A stretch of 48,085 nt of DNA from Nemertoderma westbladi (Eukaryota; Xenacoelomorpha; Nemertodermatida; Nemertodermatidae): assembly GCA_032718475.1 (NCBI GenBank), contig JAUCBJ010008777.1:1-48085 (forward strand), read 5' to 3'. This document shows, piece by piece, positions 11,275 to 21,265 of this stretch. The stretch's first letter is position 1, and every line of letters begins with the position of its first letter. The position numbers were made by a program, and so were the translations under genes. The notes beneath the pieces were generated by a model. That model saw only the letters and a program-made list of their open reading frames with translations. It made no database searches and was not told the DNA's origin.

Positions 11275-11484
11275 TTGTTGAGAAATCCACAGATGCGCTT
11301 AAGGGATCGTTTCTCTAGCACAATGATAGATGGGTTGATACGTGTTGGAGGAAGACTAACTAATGCTCCATTATCCTTTGACACTAAGTTTCCCATACTC
11401 ATTAGAAATCTTGAAATACAAATCAAGATGATTGTAGATGTTCACAGTAAGCTTTACCATAAGAACGAGTTCGTAAGAACGTAG
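11275..11484 (+). pseudogene. BEL copy 1 integrase, start of zinc-binding domain
   Basis: Short frame containing GLIRVGGRLTNAPLSFDTKFPI, the typical lead into the H2C2 zinc domain of BEL integrases, followed by the first part of that domain (a HSKLYHK stretch). The reading frame shifts near 11480, and the zinc domain continues in another frame, ending with CIPC at about 11560-11575. No start codon is expected here because this is an internal Pol segment. Confidence 0.7.
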
Positions 11485-11668
11485 AGAACGAGTTCTTAGC
11501 GAAATTCGAACTCGCTATTATTTTCATAAACCCCATAGAGCTCTGAACCAAGTTCTTAGGAACTGCATACCCTGTAGGAAAGCATTCAGTAGGCCTTTAA
11601 CACAGCGAGAGGCAGAATTACCTAGGGAACGAGTAAGCTTCTATGAACCACCCTTTACTAATACCGGT

Positions 11669-12415
11669 GTGGATTTATTTGGCCCTATTGAAGTATATCA
11701 TGCTAGGACTATAGTCAAGAGATGGTGTGTCATCTTTGTCTGTATGACTTGTAGAGCTATCCATCTAGATATGGTGAACGATCTATCTACCAACAGCTTC
11801 ATACTGAGCTTACGCCGACAGATCGCTCGCTTTGGAACTAGTAATATGATGAGATCTGATAAGGGAACGAACTTCATTGGCGCCAACAATGAAATCAAGG
11901 CTTACGTCAAAGATTGGAACCAAAGACAGGTGGACGATCAGCTAAGGGTAACAGCATCTAGCTGGACCTTCAACGCCGCCGACGCCCCTTGGTGGGGAGG
12001 AAGTTGGGAGAGATTAATCAGGAGCGTGAAGACCGCATTTCACTTTATAGTGCCATGCCACGCGTATCTCACCGATGAACTTTTGCGGACATTAATGGAG
12101 GAAATCGCTGCCTATCTCAACGAGAGACCACTTATGCCAGTCTCATCGAGTCCCGATTCCCTAGAAGCGCTAACACCCGCGCACTTCCTACTGAAGAAAC
12201 CTGTAGCCATGCTCCCACGATCGGAAATCACCGACGGAGACGAATACTGCCGGCAAACTTGGCAACTTATGCAGTTGTTATCCCGTCGTTTCGCTGACCA
12301 TTTCGAAAAAACATTATCTGCCGACGCTACAACTTCGAACCAAGTGGTTTGCGCAGCAAGAAAACGTCAGCGCCGGAGACATGGTCCTTATTGTGGATAC
12401 AGATCTTCCACGTAA
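11669..12415 (+). pseudogene. BEL copy 1 integrase catalytic core
   Basis: The retroviral-type integrase core (rve) is visible: first Asp in VDLFGP just before and at the frame start, second Asp in MRSDKGTNFIGANNE, catalytic Glu in WWGGSWERLIRSVKTA, and a family-typical TPAHFLLKK near the end. The open frame extends upstream to about 11487, so the ATG at 11669 is only the first in frame. The usual SDNG is SDKG here. The frame shifts into the following DUF5641-like segment at 12381-12415. All three catalytic acids are present, but upstream breaks prevent expression as part of one polyprotein. Confidence 0.85.
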
Positions 12416-12671
12416 GCGGTGGCAGACAGGTCGTATCATCGAGACTCATATCTCAGATGACGGTTTGGTGCGATCGGTAGAACTCGTCGTCATGCGACGT
12501 AACTTTAAGAAACCGGGAATTGTCTTCGAGACACACCAGCTCAATCGCCCAGTTGGTCGTTTATGTTTACTGGAAAGAGACAAAGAACTCTCCGGAAACT
12601 ATGGAAGGCAAGATACTCTTCCCACGACCACCTCCCTAATCCAACAAACATCTAGGGACTCCCCAACGTAA
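12381..12671 (+). pseudogene. BEL copy 1 DUF5641-like C-terminus of Pol
   Basis: Starts GDMVLIVDTDLPRKRW, followed by GRIIETHISDDGLVRSVEL, which is the conserved layout of the DUF5641 domain after integrase in BEL/Pao Pol. The frame ends at LPTTTSLIQQTSRDSPT*, nearly identical to the Pol terminus of BEL copy 2, so this is the natural stop. Confidence 0.8.
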
Positions 12672-14101
12672 CAGCGTCTGGAGTGGGCGTGTGACTATAT
12701 TATTTTATATTTGTTTTTATTATTTTATATTTATGTATGTATTATTATGTAATTTTATTATAATCGTTTTCTTTAATTTTATTTAGTAGAATGTTATTTT
12801 AGCGATTATTTAGTAGATTAGTGCAATATATATTAGTGTTTATTACTTACTTACTTATATTATATTATATATTTAGTGCAACGGCGAGAAATAATTATTT
12901 TTCTCTTTCCTTACTGTCCGTATCATATTATAAATATGTGACTACAGTAAGATGAAATGTCCGTACTTATTAAAGTACAATAAAGCTCCTACTATATTTA
13001 AGTATTATTGGTAAGTAGAGTATTAGGAATGCAAAGTTCAGATCCTCGTGTCTCAGCTAAACCAAGCTCTGGGTAGACCTTGGAAACGACTTGCCTCTTC
13101 TCACTGACATTGTTTCTTGCAATATTGCTCTCATACCGTATATTAAATAATACATATAGTAGCGTGATGTCCTTTTAACAGTAGCGTAAAACGCAAAATA
13201 AATCTGTTAAACCCTTTGACCATCTGTAATTCTAGTCGATTAAGATATCGCGGCACCCACCGATATACTTGAAAGACAAAATTCTAGAATCAGTGGTTAA
13301 CGTCCCCAGACAAGTTCTGGAATAAACCGGTGCCCATCTTAAATATTAACTATTAATATTTATAAAATCTGTCAAACAAATACAATAGAGTAAATACTTA
13401 CAAGTTAACTCTAGAAAATCTATAAATCAAAATTTGTTAAAATTTAGATCCTTTAAAATTCTAGTCGATTAAGATATCGTAGCACTTACCGATACTCTTA
13501 AAAGGACAAATTTCCTAGAATTCAGCATCCTAGTTCCCAGACATGCTCTGGAATAAAATTGTGTCTATTTAATATTAAATAATAAAATTTACGGGAATAA
13601 ATTTAAATTCATATCTTTTAATGAATTTGATAAATTGTCATTTTTATACAATTTATAACATTCCCAAAATTCCATTAATTAATAGATCATGGGAGCGGAG
13701 ATTCACCCTATTAAGTATATTAGTGTGCGAGAATCTCCAATATATAGTCAATAGCCGATAAAATTCATAAAATCATGTATAAAGAGGAATATTGACAATT
13801 AAAGAATTACTATTAAATAGCATCCCAGATCTGTATGCATGAGAATTACCCTAATTCTACTGCTAGCTTTCCATAATGTCACCATGGCAAAAACCACGCT
13901 AGAATTAGAAGTGAGTTAAAAGAACAATAAAGGCTTGCCCCATTGAATAGCATAAGGAATAAATAGCACACTGCTAGTATCCAAGGATACCCAATAATAA
14001 CGTGGCATTCTGGAAGGCACTTGACTAACGGACAAATGGCCCGAATGTGTGCGGTTTGTGACAGTTGTGTGGAATTTGTGCGTTTATAGGTGAATATTAC
14101 T
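12672..14101 (+). other. BEL copy 1 structured non-coding module after pol
   Basis: No gene. The sequence is closely related over about 1 kb to the reverse complement of 23050-24414 in BEL copy 2. It contains two diverged approximately 110-bp direct repeats (13229-13340 and 13458-13570), each starting ATTCTAGTCGATTAAGATATCG. Each has a hairpin AAGATATCG...CGATA and a second hairpin with invariant arms CCAGA and TCTGG. Further complementary pairs are GGAGATTC/GAATCTCC (about 13696-13737) and CTAATTCTA/TAGAATTAG (about 13852-13910). A packaging, export or processing signal is possible; nothing in the sequence proves one. Confidence 0.65.
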
Positions 14102-14393
14102 TTTTATTAGTTGTATTTTTGTAATCATATAAACTCCAACAAGCAACCTAATGCTATTGTTGTAAATTGCACAAAAGAAATATAAGAACAAAACCCGTCA
14201 CCGTCACTACTATACCTACAAGACTATACCTACTATAGACCTACAAGCACTTAATTACTTGCACACTTTTACGAACCGGAACCGCATTAATAACATAAAA
14301 TAAGCACCAAAATACTGCAAAGATAGGTAATAAAGTGTAATATATGGGTATGCACATTGTATGGGATACTAATAGTTTTTGTAACAGAGTTTA

Positions 14394-15930
14394 TCAGCAT
14401 CCTATTATGGCGGACCTTATTGCCATTGCTTTATACACAAAAATGCCAAAATTTTTGATTATTGCTTCCGATTTTGATGACAAAAGTGAATGGAATCCAT
14501 TAATACTTGGAGAGCGATACATAACCACAGGTAAGAACTTACTTCTTGCTTCGGAATAGGCAGAGCAAACCAGGGTAAAATGTAATTCGTCCTCAACCTC
14601 GCCACTCTTACACACCGGACATACCCTTTCATCAATTTCCTGCCGAGGCCTAGCCCATCTACCCACCTCAATTTGGAGGCTATGTGACATTGAGCGCAAG
14701 CGTGCTATCGCGACCCTAAGCTGTGGGGCGTCTGCCAGACTGTTTAAGTACTTTTCAGTTCCAAAATTTGTCTTAACGTATAATCTTCCTTTTGGTGAAT
14801 TTTGAATAGAATGCCGCTACCCTTGAATAAATTGGTCCCATATAATACGCTTGGCATTAATTAGGAATTGTCGCTCATTTTCCACCCTCTGGCTTACCCA
14901 AGCCCAACTCATACCCAGATTGTTCAAACAATCCCGAATGTGGGTCGCCCAATTGGTTACATTGTTGGATATACTGGCATCGTGATATAATATATTATAC
15001 ACCTGTTTCGTAATTTTTTTATCCGACATTTTAATTAGTCTTACCCAGAATTTTATGGCTGCAAAAACATGTTTCACTTTAAGCGGTGCCACGCCCGTTT
15101 CACCATAAACCATAAAATTTGGCGTGCTAGATTTGACACCGTTAATCCTTTTCTAATAACCTAGATGTACTCTTTCAATGTCTGTGGCTTTGTGGAATGC
15201 CCATATTTCAGAACCATAACTAAGTACCGGTATAATTAAAGACTGAAATAAGTTATATCTAAGGTCAAACCCTATATATGGAAATTCTAACAAATACTTA
15301 TTGAGAGAAAATAGGGCCTTGCTTCCCATGTCGGCCAAAAGTTTTTGCGCTGGCGTGAATGAACCCATACACGACATCTTAACCCTATCCATACCGGGGT
15401 ACTTTAGACGCTCCACCTGCCGGGGGGGGGACTTTTGGGGACGTAAAGTTTGGAAGCATATAACTTTGTGTGGTGTAATGATATCACTTTAAAGTAAAAA
15501 GTTTTAGATACAAAATTTATTCCTCTATCCAAATATGCCACACACTAATGCTGAAATATAATATTTATATACTATAATTATGTTTAAATTGATTTTAAAT
15601 TTATATTAAATTGATTGAATTTTAAATTTCCCGCCTATAATAGTTCAGCAATAATATGACAGTTTCAGAGACAGGTCAGTTTACGAGTCATTTTCATGGT
15701 CATAAATAATAATATGAAAATTAATTTTTGTTTTAAGATAAAGAATAATAAATTTTAGGAAAAGTAACGGAATTTCACTTGCAATAAATGTGGTTTGGCT
15801 TTGAACCAAGCAATCAAATAAAGTGCGTCTCCAAAAGTCCCCCCCCCGGTATGGATAGGGTTAATACCCAAGTAGGTGTAGTGTGGCACGGTCTCTATTT
15901 CATTCCCTTTGTATGTCCATTTTTCAGTTA
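14394..15930 (-). pseudogene. LINE ORF2 C-terminal region, interrupted
   Basis: Reading down the minus strand: NEIETVPHYTYLG, then the MITE, then SCMGSFTPAQKLLADMGSKALFSL, SLIIPVLSYGSEIWAFHKATDIERVH, STPNFMVYGE, and a C-terminal zinc motif CPVCKSGEVEDELHFTLVC. This is the post-RT part of a LINE ORF2 of the CR1/Jockey/L2-like type (YLG thumb motif, LSYG.E.W motif, terminal CCHC). With the MITE removed a single frame continues across the TTAA site. Two in-frame TAG stops remain, after VHLGY and after FIQG. RT and endonuclease lie in the missing 5' part. The clade is uncertain. Confidence 0.8.
15383..15860. mobile_element. piggyBac-like MITE, 478 bp
   Basis: Ends are inverted repeats CCCTATCCATACCGGGG (left, 15383 on) and the same read inward from the right (CCCTATCCATACCGGGGG). 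The target duplication is TTAA at 15379-15382 and 15861-15864. TTAA duplication and a CCCTA terminus are the hallmarks of piggyBac. Inside the ends lie G runs of nine bases followed by ACTTTTGG on both sides; the left arm has about 26 extra bases before its G run. No coding sequence. It split a LINE reading frame exactly at TTAA. Confidence 0.88.
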
Positions 15931-16006
15931 ACTGGAGCGTGTAGGCAGCGACGCCCGCTAGCCTAATTATAACTAATTATAATATTGATCAACTCATATA
16001 GCAGCT

Positions 16007-16165
16007 ATGACTGAGTTGATAGAAGATGATCTTGGTATCAGGGAGCGATATACTCTACCATTGCAAGCATTTGTTGATAGCTTAATACGCGGCGACGCTG
16101 GTCCAACTACTACGGAGGACGATGGTCGTTATATCGAACCGCCAATGTCCCAGGAGCAACTCACT
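16007..16165 (+). pseudogene. BEL copy 1 ORF3, 5' fragment
   Basis: The first 53 codons match the start of ORF3 in BEL copy 2 (MTELIEDDLGIRERYTLPLQ, then YIEPPMSQEQLT) with a few replacements. After SQEQLT the sequence jumps directly into LTR sequence at about 16166, so the rest of ORF3 and the first 200 bp of the 3' LTR were deleted. Its survival in a second, independently inserted copy shows that ORF3 is a constituent of the family and not a chance frame. A six-base CAGNTA lies just before the ATG in both copies. Confidence 0.85.
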
Positions 16166-17172
16166 CAGTTCAGATGACGACATCTATCAGCTGATATGTC
16201 GATGTGGAGCTTTTGGCTTTCTTTGTTCGGCTCGCTCGACCAATCAGAGCGATTTTCATTTTATCTTGTACAGAAGCCTGCGGAAGATCGCGCAATGCAT
16301 TACGGTCTTTGTTTACCTTTTTCCTGAGCCCAGAACATCGGCTTTGGAATTATTCTTAGTTTCAGACTTTAGCCAAACATTAGTAGGCTTTGATTATATG
16401 AACGTATAACTGTTATCAAACCAACATTCAAGTCATACTCCAACGAGTCACGCAAACTCAAGCAAACAAATCAACTCAATCTTTCACCGCATTATTTTAC
16501 TGCTATTTACTGTCGGTTTATTAATTGTTATCAGTTGATGAATATGTTGTTATATTTGGAGAATATCGATAAATAATCATAAAACCCCAATCTTCTTGAT
16601 ATACTGAAGGTAAGAGACCGGTTACATATAACAATTGCGACTTACATTATAGTGGTTTTGGAGTGAATTGAATGCTATTTCATAGGCCCTACATGTGTCA
16701 GTTGCTGTTCTCCTTATATATGACTAAAAATAGTAAAGGTCGGCAGATCAGTGTGCAGCAGTGTGCGGTAGTGTGCATGAATGTGACAGATAACAAAGCA
16801 TTTCCTAAAGAATGCGCTTTATACGAAAATCAATAGCCATCCCGTTGTGTTTAGTGTAAGTCATAACTCTGTTTACATACTTAGAGCGCCACGTCCTAAA
16901 GGAACTGTTAATATTTCCCAAAAGTGAATAATATTTGTCAGAGATTATATATTAACGATCAATCGAATAGTACAGTAGGCCTACACCGCAATAAGGTCAG
17001 AGCATACGAATCCAGTCTCCCTTAACCGTGGGTGAATGGTCGCGCATAGGCTGGCTTCGGCTAATGTAACTTTATGTGTATCAAATACTTGTTATAGGCT
17101 AAAGTCGATTTATAAACTAGAAGACACCTAAAATTGGCAGGTTAAACTGCTAAAGGTCTAAAAGCGCGAACA
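16166..17172 (+). repeat. BEL copy 1, 3' LTR (5' end deleted)
   Basis: Near-identical to 3342-4348; scattered substitutions and small indels of roughly two percent by eye (for example ATTATAGGAACG versus ATTATATGAACG). It lacks the first 200 bp of the LTR, including the polypurine-tract side, because of the deletion that also removed ORF3. It ends GCGAACA and is followed by the target duplication CACTG. Confidence 0.9.
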
Positions 17173-17177
17173 CACTG

Positions 17178-17639
17178 GCTGGGACAATATAATAATTATT
17201 GACTAGTTATAATTAGCATATGGCCATACATGTACTATTTATTAAATATTAACGTTTGTTAGTGAGGCTGAGCCCAACCAAATACAAATATTATTGGTAA
17301 AAACTAGTCAGTCAGCTCAGCATGTAGATAGTCATAAAATTATAGCTCTGCTTTAGACTTTATCATATTCATAATATTAATGAATGAATATTATAATACA
17401 AACAGTTAAAATAATTATTTTGTATTGCATTGGATTTGCTTATGTTTAAATTTGTTTGAATTTAAAAGAAAATTTATTTTGATGTTTTTTTGAAAATTTA
17501 CATTCATTGTAAATTTTGTCAACAATTCGTTGAAATTGAAATCCGGCCAAAAAGTTGAAATCCGGCCGGAGCCGGAACCGGATTTTTTCTCAAAATCTGG
17601 CTGGAATTCCGGCCCGGCCGGTTATCCGGCACACCCCTA
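17178..17639. other. Right interior and terminus of the hAT-like element
   Basis: AT-rich, no gene. The last 130 bases are CCGG-rich with AAATCCGGCC, GGAATTCCGG and CCGGTTATCCGGCACACCCC, mirroring the left subterminal zone. The terminal inverted repeat is 17624-17639. Confidence 0.8.
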
Positions 17640-17647
17640 GTATATAT

Positions 17648-18648
17648 ACATTATAAGTGATAGAAACTGCACAAATTAAATTAGTTACTGTATAAATAAA
17701 TGTAAAAATAACATAAATTATGTTATAAATAAGTTAGCTTATATTTATCGCGGCGTTTGGAGCCATGTTATAATAATATAGCTAGGTCCTACTGGTTATT
17801 AATAGCTATACCCCGTCTACCGGTAGGTAATGCAGTAGGCCTATATGGCTGTCAGGCAAATTTCCACCTATTGTTTACGTGGTATCCAATGACGGCGTTA
17901 AGTAATGTCCACTTAGAAGGACATTACTTAACGCCGTCATGGGTTACCACGTAGACAATAACACCAAATACAATACTAAATGTACAGGCCAATACAATGC
18001 TGTAAAGTCCTCTAAAGTTGTAAAGTGCTAAATAACAACTCGCTGTTAATACTAAAGGTGTTGAGTAATGTTAGAATTTTGGAATATAATATATTATTAA
18101 GCATAGCACTTTTAACCGAAGCACAGCGACATCGTGGAAATTATTGCAATAAAAAACATTTTCCAGCAACCCTCCTAATCGCACACAGTAACATAGACCG
18201 CTAGATGTTTGTAGGGAAACAAAATGAAAAACGAAAACTAACAAATCCTATTCTGTTAGTGGTGTCACTGTCATAAGCCGCGGGTTCAATAAGTACAGAT
18301 TTAATTGCAGACTTTGCACCCGTGGTTAAGGTTTTTACTTTTGGAGTTTTACTGTTTGAATTTTTACTAGTTTCATTATAGTTGAAAAATTTGCAAGGCA
18401 ATGTTCCGCACATGTTAGTTATATAGTTCACGTTATCGCCCGCGTGTGTGTTTTTGCTATTACAATCCTTTAATTTCTTGCACATTCATTTTATGCCAGT
18501 GTAATCAGCCCCTAGCCTTCCGGTAAAACACATAATGAATAAAGTTAACGCGTTAATCTGTATTGTACAGCTAGAGCCGAAACTGGAATAAGTGAAATTC
18601 AAATACTATCTCAGGCCCAGAGATACTCTGCCATCTCATACAGTTACT
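17648..18648. other. Spacer between the two nests
   Basis: No recognisable gene. A 94-codon minus-strand frame at 18201-18485 has no features I recognise and is probably chance. The notable structure is the foldback at 17870-17959. At 18605-18627 there is one copy of the 20-bp palindromic unit that is tandemly repeated at 39863-39974 beyond the other end of the outer MULE. Confidence 0.5.
17870..17959. repeat. Foldback: 41-bp inverted repeat with 8-base loop
   Basis: Arms 17870-17910 and 17919-17959 pair over 41 positions with three mismatches, separated by ACTTAGAA. The 22 pairs next to the loop (TGACGGCGTTAAGTAATGTCC side) are perfect. It would extrude as a cruciform or be transcribed as a hairpin. 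It could be a small foldback element or an miRNA-like or siRNA hairpin source; there is no sign of coding. Confidence 0.9.
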
Positions 18649-18657
18649 ATAGTTTAT

Positions 18658-18762
18658 GGTACGTACTAAAAGGTAGAACGATCTATAACGGGCTATAATT
18701 TTCTATAAACAAGCTATAACCACCTATAACGAGCTATAATATGAAAATTTACAATAAAAAAA
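18658..18762 (+). repeat. Outer MULE left terminal inverted repeat
   Basis: About 100 bp: GGTACGTACTAAAAGG, then several CTATAAC-type words (CGATCTATAACGGGCTATAA, AGCTATAACCACCTATAACG), ending near GAAAATTTACA. It pairs with 39231-39369. Confidence 0.9.
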
Positions 18763-18934
18763 CATATTTTAGCATGGATTTATTTTCCTAGTCAGTAATT
18801 TAATTAAACAATTTGGTTTTTTTAGTCCATACTGCTTTTCATCTTTTTGGTATCATGAAATCAGTCATTACTTCATTAGACAGCATTCCACTATCTGACT
18901 TGTCAGACAGGGGAGTGGTCTCCCTATCCGCTGT

Positions 18935-19048
18935 ACAAGCGGGTCCCGGAAGGAACATTGACTGAATGATTCCATGGAGGGAAATTTAAATGTAATAGTT
19001 GACTACTATCGCCAGTTGAGTTAGACACTAACACATTTAGGCAGTTAG
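18935..19048 (+). repeat. Inner MULE terminal inverted repeat (left)
   Basis: 114 bp, reverse-complement identical by eye to 37121-37234. Its inner end contains the last codons and the stop of the transposase. Confidence 0.92.
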
Positions 19049-19545
19049 GTAAGAACCTCTATACTCTTGTCTAATCGTTTCACTTTCCGTCCTTCCAAGA
19101 ACACGTGCTTTATTGTTCGATGTAAAGCTTCTAGGTATAAGTTGTGATGTACCTTTAATCCTAATCGGTAACTATAAGCCCAGTAGTGAAAACCACGAGC
19201 ATATTCGTTTTCAAAGTATCTTCCAAAATTTGCAGTATTTTTGTCCGATTTTAAAGAATCCACAACCTCAGTTAGGCACCGATGAAACACTTCTTTCTCC
19301 TTTATTTCAAGTAACACTCTTAAAGTCTTGTAAACTTCGCTCTTAAGTAAAGAATCGCCATCAATTTTGGACAACCCCTTTCTCCATGCTCTATCAATGT
19401 GCCAAATGCACCATAATTTCTTAGCCGGTTCACCCATTATTGCTTCCCAAGCGTTAGCGTAGGCCTCGGCCATATCTGTCATGATTATAACCTCTGGCAT
19501 TGAACCGGCTCCACTTTCCTTTACCACTTTGAGAAATACTTTCAT
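19045..19545 (-). pseudogene. Inner MULE transposase, C-terminal part of DDE domain
   Basis: Contains the second catalytic Asp in IIMTDMAEAYANAWEAIMG and the MULE-typical zinc/His motif LWCIWHIDRAWRKGL. It then runs through a helical region with the likely catalytic Glu to the natural stop at 19045. The real frame continues upstream across an in-frame TGA near 19590 (between DDHAE and FPAAF, where the family normally has Gly or Trp before P.AF), so the first Met here is not the start. It ends close to the DDE domain without a SWIM finger, shorter than many MULE transposases. Confidence 0.85.
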
Positions 19546-19590
19546 TGCTTCAGTGTCAACTCTGTTGCTGTAGCAAAATGCTGCAGGAAA

Positions 19591-19993
19591 TCACTCAGCA
19601 TGGTCATCAACTACAAGGAGTGTTGTAAGCTGGAAATCATACTGATTTAGTCCATGTGTCGAATCGAGAGCAACCTCACAGCCTGGCTTACCAAACTCTT
19701 TTAACATATAAAGCTGAAATTCAGTCATTATTATCAACATGAAGTCATCCTCTAGTAAACCGTTGTTGACTTCATCCTTGTCACCTTGATATTTTATATA
19801 TCTAACCAGATTTTCGCCGCTAGTTCTAGTCATCTGTACCCATGCAGCAACGCTTTCGGCATCATATGCTATGAAATACAAACGAACTCTTCAGTCCAAA
19901 ATCATGCGCAATGTTTTTTATATCTTGCCGATTATTAAGGTGCAATCTAGAAACTGAAGAATTGTCTAATGATGTTCGTATCAAATCTAATAC
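19591..19993 (-). pseudogene. Inner MULE transposase, N-terminal part of DDE domain
   Basis: Reading from the BEL insertion point, a frame starts directly at the target duplication and contains SLDNSSVSRLHLNNRQDIKN. It then frameshifts near 19885 into a frame with AYDAESVAAWVQMT and the first catalytic Asp in CEVALDSTHGLNQYDFQLTT. The Asp-Ser/Thr-Thr/His-Gly block is the conserved beta-strand of MULE DDE enzymes. The gene is disabled by BEL copy 2, one frameshift and one nonsense codon. Confidence 0.85.
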
Positions 19994-21265
19994 TGTACGC
20001 GCTTTTGAAGACCTTTAGCAGTTTAACCTGCCAAAATTTATATGTCTTTTGATTTATAAATATACTTTAGAAGATGACAAATATTTAATACCAATAAACA
20101 CAACATTAGCAGAAGCCAGCCTAGTGCGCGTCCATTCACCCGCTGGATAATCCCGGGAGGCTGGATTCTGTCGGCTTAGATTATTATTGCAGTGAAGCTT
20201 ACGGTATTGTATTATTCGATTGATCGTTAATAATTAATTTTTGACTAATATTATTCACTTTCGGGAAATATTAACAGTTCCTTTTAGGACGTGGCGCTCT
20301 ATCTAAGTAAACAGAGATATGACTTATACTAATCACAACGGTAAGTCGGTAAGGCTTATGATTCACGTATGAGGCGCATTCTTTAGGAAATGCTTAGTTA
20401 TCAGCCACAATCATGCACACTACCGGTAACGCACAATACTGCTCACTAATTTGCCGACCGTCAATGAATTTTATCATATATAAAGAGAATAGCAACGGAC
20501 TCATGTAGGGCTTATCAAATAGCATTAAATTCAATACACACCACAATAATATAAGTCGCAATCGCTATATATATAACCCGCCTCTCTAACCTGTAGTGTA
20601 TCAAGAAAATTGGGAAATTTGGGTTCTTTATAAATTTTCTCCAAATAATATTCAATCCACTGATATAAGATATGACAACAGTAAAAACATTAAGACGGTA
20701 GGTTAAGATATGATATGAACAGATATGTACAGCGATATGCACTGATATGGACCGATAACAGTTATACGCTCTATAATCTTAAGCCTACTAATGTTTCTTC
20801 TAAAGTATGAAAAGAATTAACTCTAGAGCCGGTGTTTCTGGCTTAGACAGCAATAACAACAAAGTATCAAGTAAAAACAGTAAGACTGAACACTCTCCTT
20901 ATGATCGGCCGAAAAGCTACACGTAGACAGGAAAAATCGCTCTGATTGGCTCAAGCCAAACAAAGAACCATGCGTCCAATGGCTGTTTCCATGTCAGCAA
21001 CCAGCTGTTAGATGTCGTAATATGAATCATCACGGCTAAGCTGTGAAAGGGATTTGGTGCATTGTAGGTTTTTTGCCTTACCATGTCCGCCAAAACACAT
21101 ATATAGCAGAATGACTTTTATGTCCGTTAAAACACCTATAACGGTACCTTGCGGGCGAGGGGAATATATATACAGTTAGAGAACCTTTTAGAGTATTCCA
21201 GCGCCTGGGGGGGAAACTGGATTGCGAAGCAAAGGGGCCAGTTATATCCCACAGAAGCTTTTACA
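19994..21265 (-). repeat. BEL copy 2, 3' LTR
   Basis: About 1.27 kb, uninterrupted. It differs from the 5' LTR at a few positions (for example a 4-base CGGT difference near GTTATAGGTG and single substitutions near 20255 and 20632). The U5-like end (GGCAGGTTAAACTGCTAAAGGTC) is shared with copy 1, while the upstream half is diverged. The first 20 bases inside the element (CTGGGAGCGG before TGTAAAAG on the minus strand) look like the polypurine tract. Confidence 0.92.

Larger units (their letters stand above)
14102..15938 (-). mobile_element. 5'-truncated non-LTR retrotransposon (LINE) inside BEL copy 1
   Basis: Homology between the two BEL copies stops near 14101 and resumes near 15939; the interval holds the end of a LINE ORF2 on the minus strand and about 290 bp of 3' UTR. 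About 220 bp of BEL sequence present in copy 2 is missing here, so the LINE insertion replaced or accompanied loss of target DNA. No target duplication was found. The LINE itself is interrupted by a piggyBac-like MITE. Confidence 0.75.
3143..17172 (+). mobile_element. BEL/Pao-type LTR retrotransposon, copy 1 (RT-less)
   Basis: Bounded by related LTRs beginning TGTAAAAGC and ending GCGCGAACA, with a perfect 5-bp target duplication CACTG at 3138-3142 and 17173-17177, as expected for a BEL/Pao element. Order inside: 5' LTR, 1.9 kb leader, gag, protease, linker, integrase, DUF5641-like end, structured non-coding module, remnant of ORF3, truncated 3' LTR. Reverse transcriptase and RNase H are absent. 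A LINE fragment interrupts the 3' non-coding module. Coding frames change repeatedly, so the copy is dead. It sits inside the hAT-like element, so it is younger than that insertion. Confidence 0.92.
1783..17639. mobile_element. Non-autonomous hAT-like DNA transposon, split by BEL copy 1
   Basis: The ends are 16-bp inverted repeats, TAGGGATGTGCCGGAT on the left and TAGGGGTGTGCCGGAT read inward from the right, with one mismatch. They are flanked by a perfect 8-bp target duplication, GTATATAT, at 1775-1782 and 17640-17647. An 8-bp duplication with a TAGGG-type terminus is characteristic of the hAT superfamily. Both ends are followed by subterminal CCGG-rich blocks, including GGCCGGAATTCCGGCC on the left and a one-base variant on the right. 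Removing the BEL insertion (3143-17172 plus one 5-bp duplication) leaves about 1.8 kb with no transposase, so it was presumably mobilised in trans. The superfamily call rests on termini and duplication length only. Confidence 0.85.

Noticed and set aside
13229-13570. Hammerhead ribozyme in the duplicated hairpin repeats
   Set aside because: The CTGATGA and GAAA core arrangement is not present on either strand.
18201-18485. 94-codon minus-strand frame as a host gene
   Set aside because: No recognisable motif or repeat; composition is typical of chance frames.
20515-20742. 75-codon frame repeated at 31283-31510
   Set aside because: Same reason: the two are the 3' and 5' LTR of BEL copy 2.
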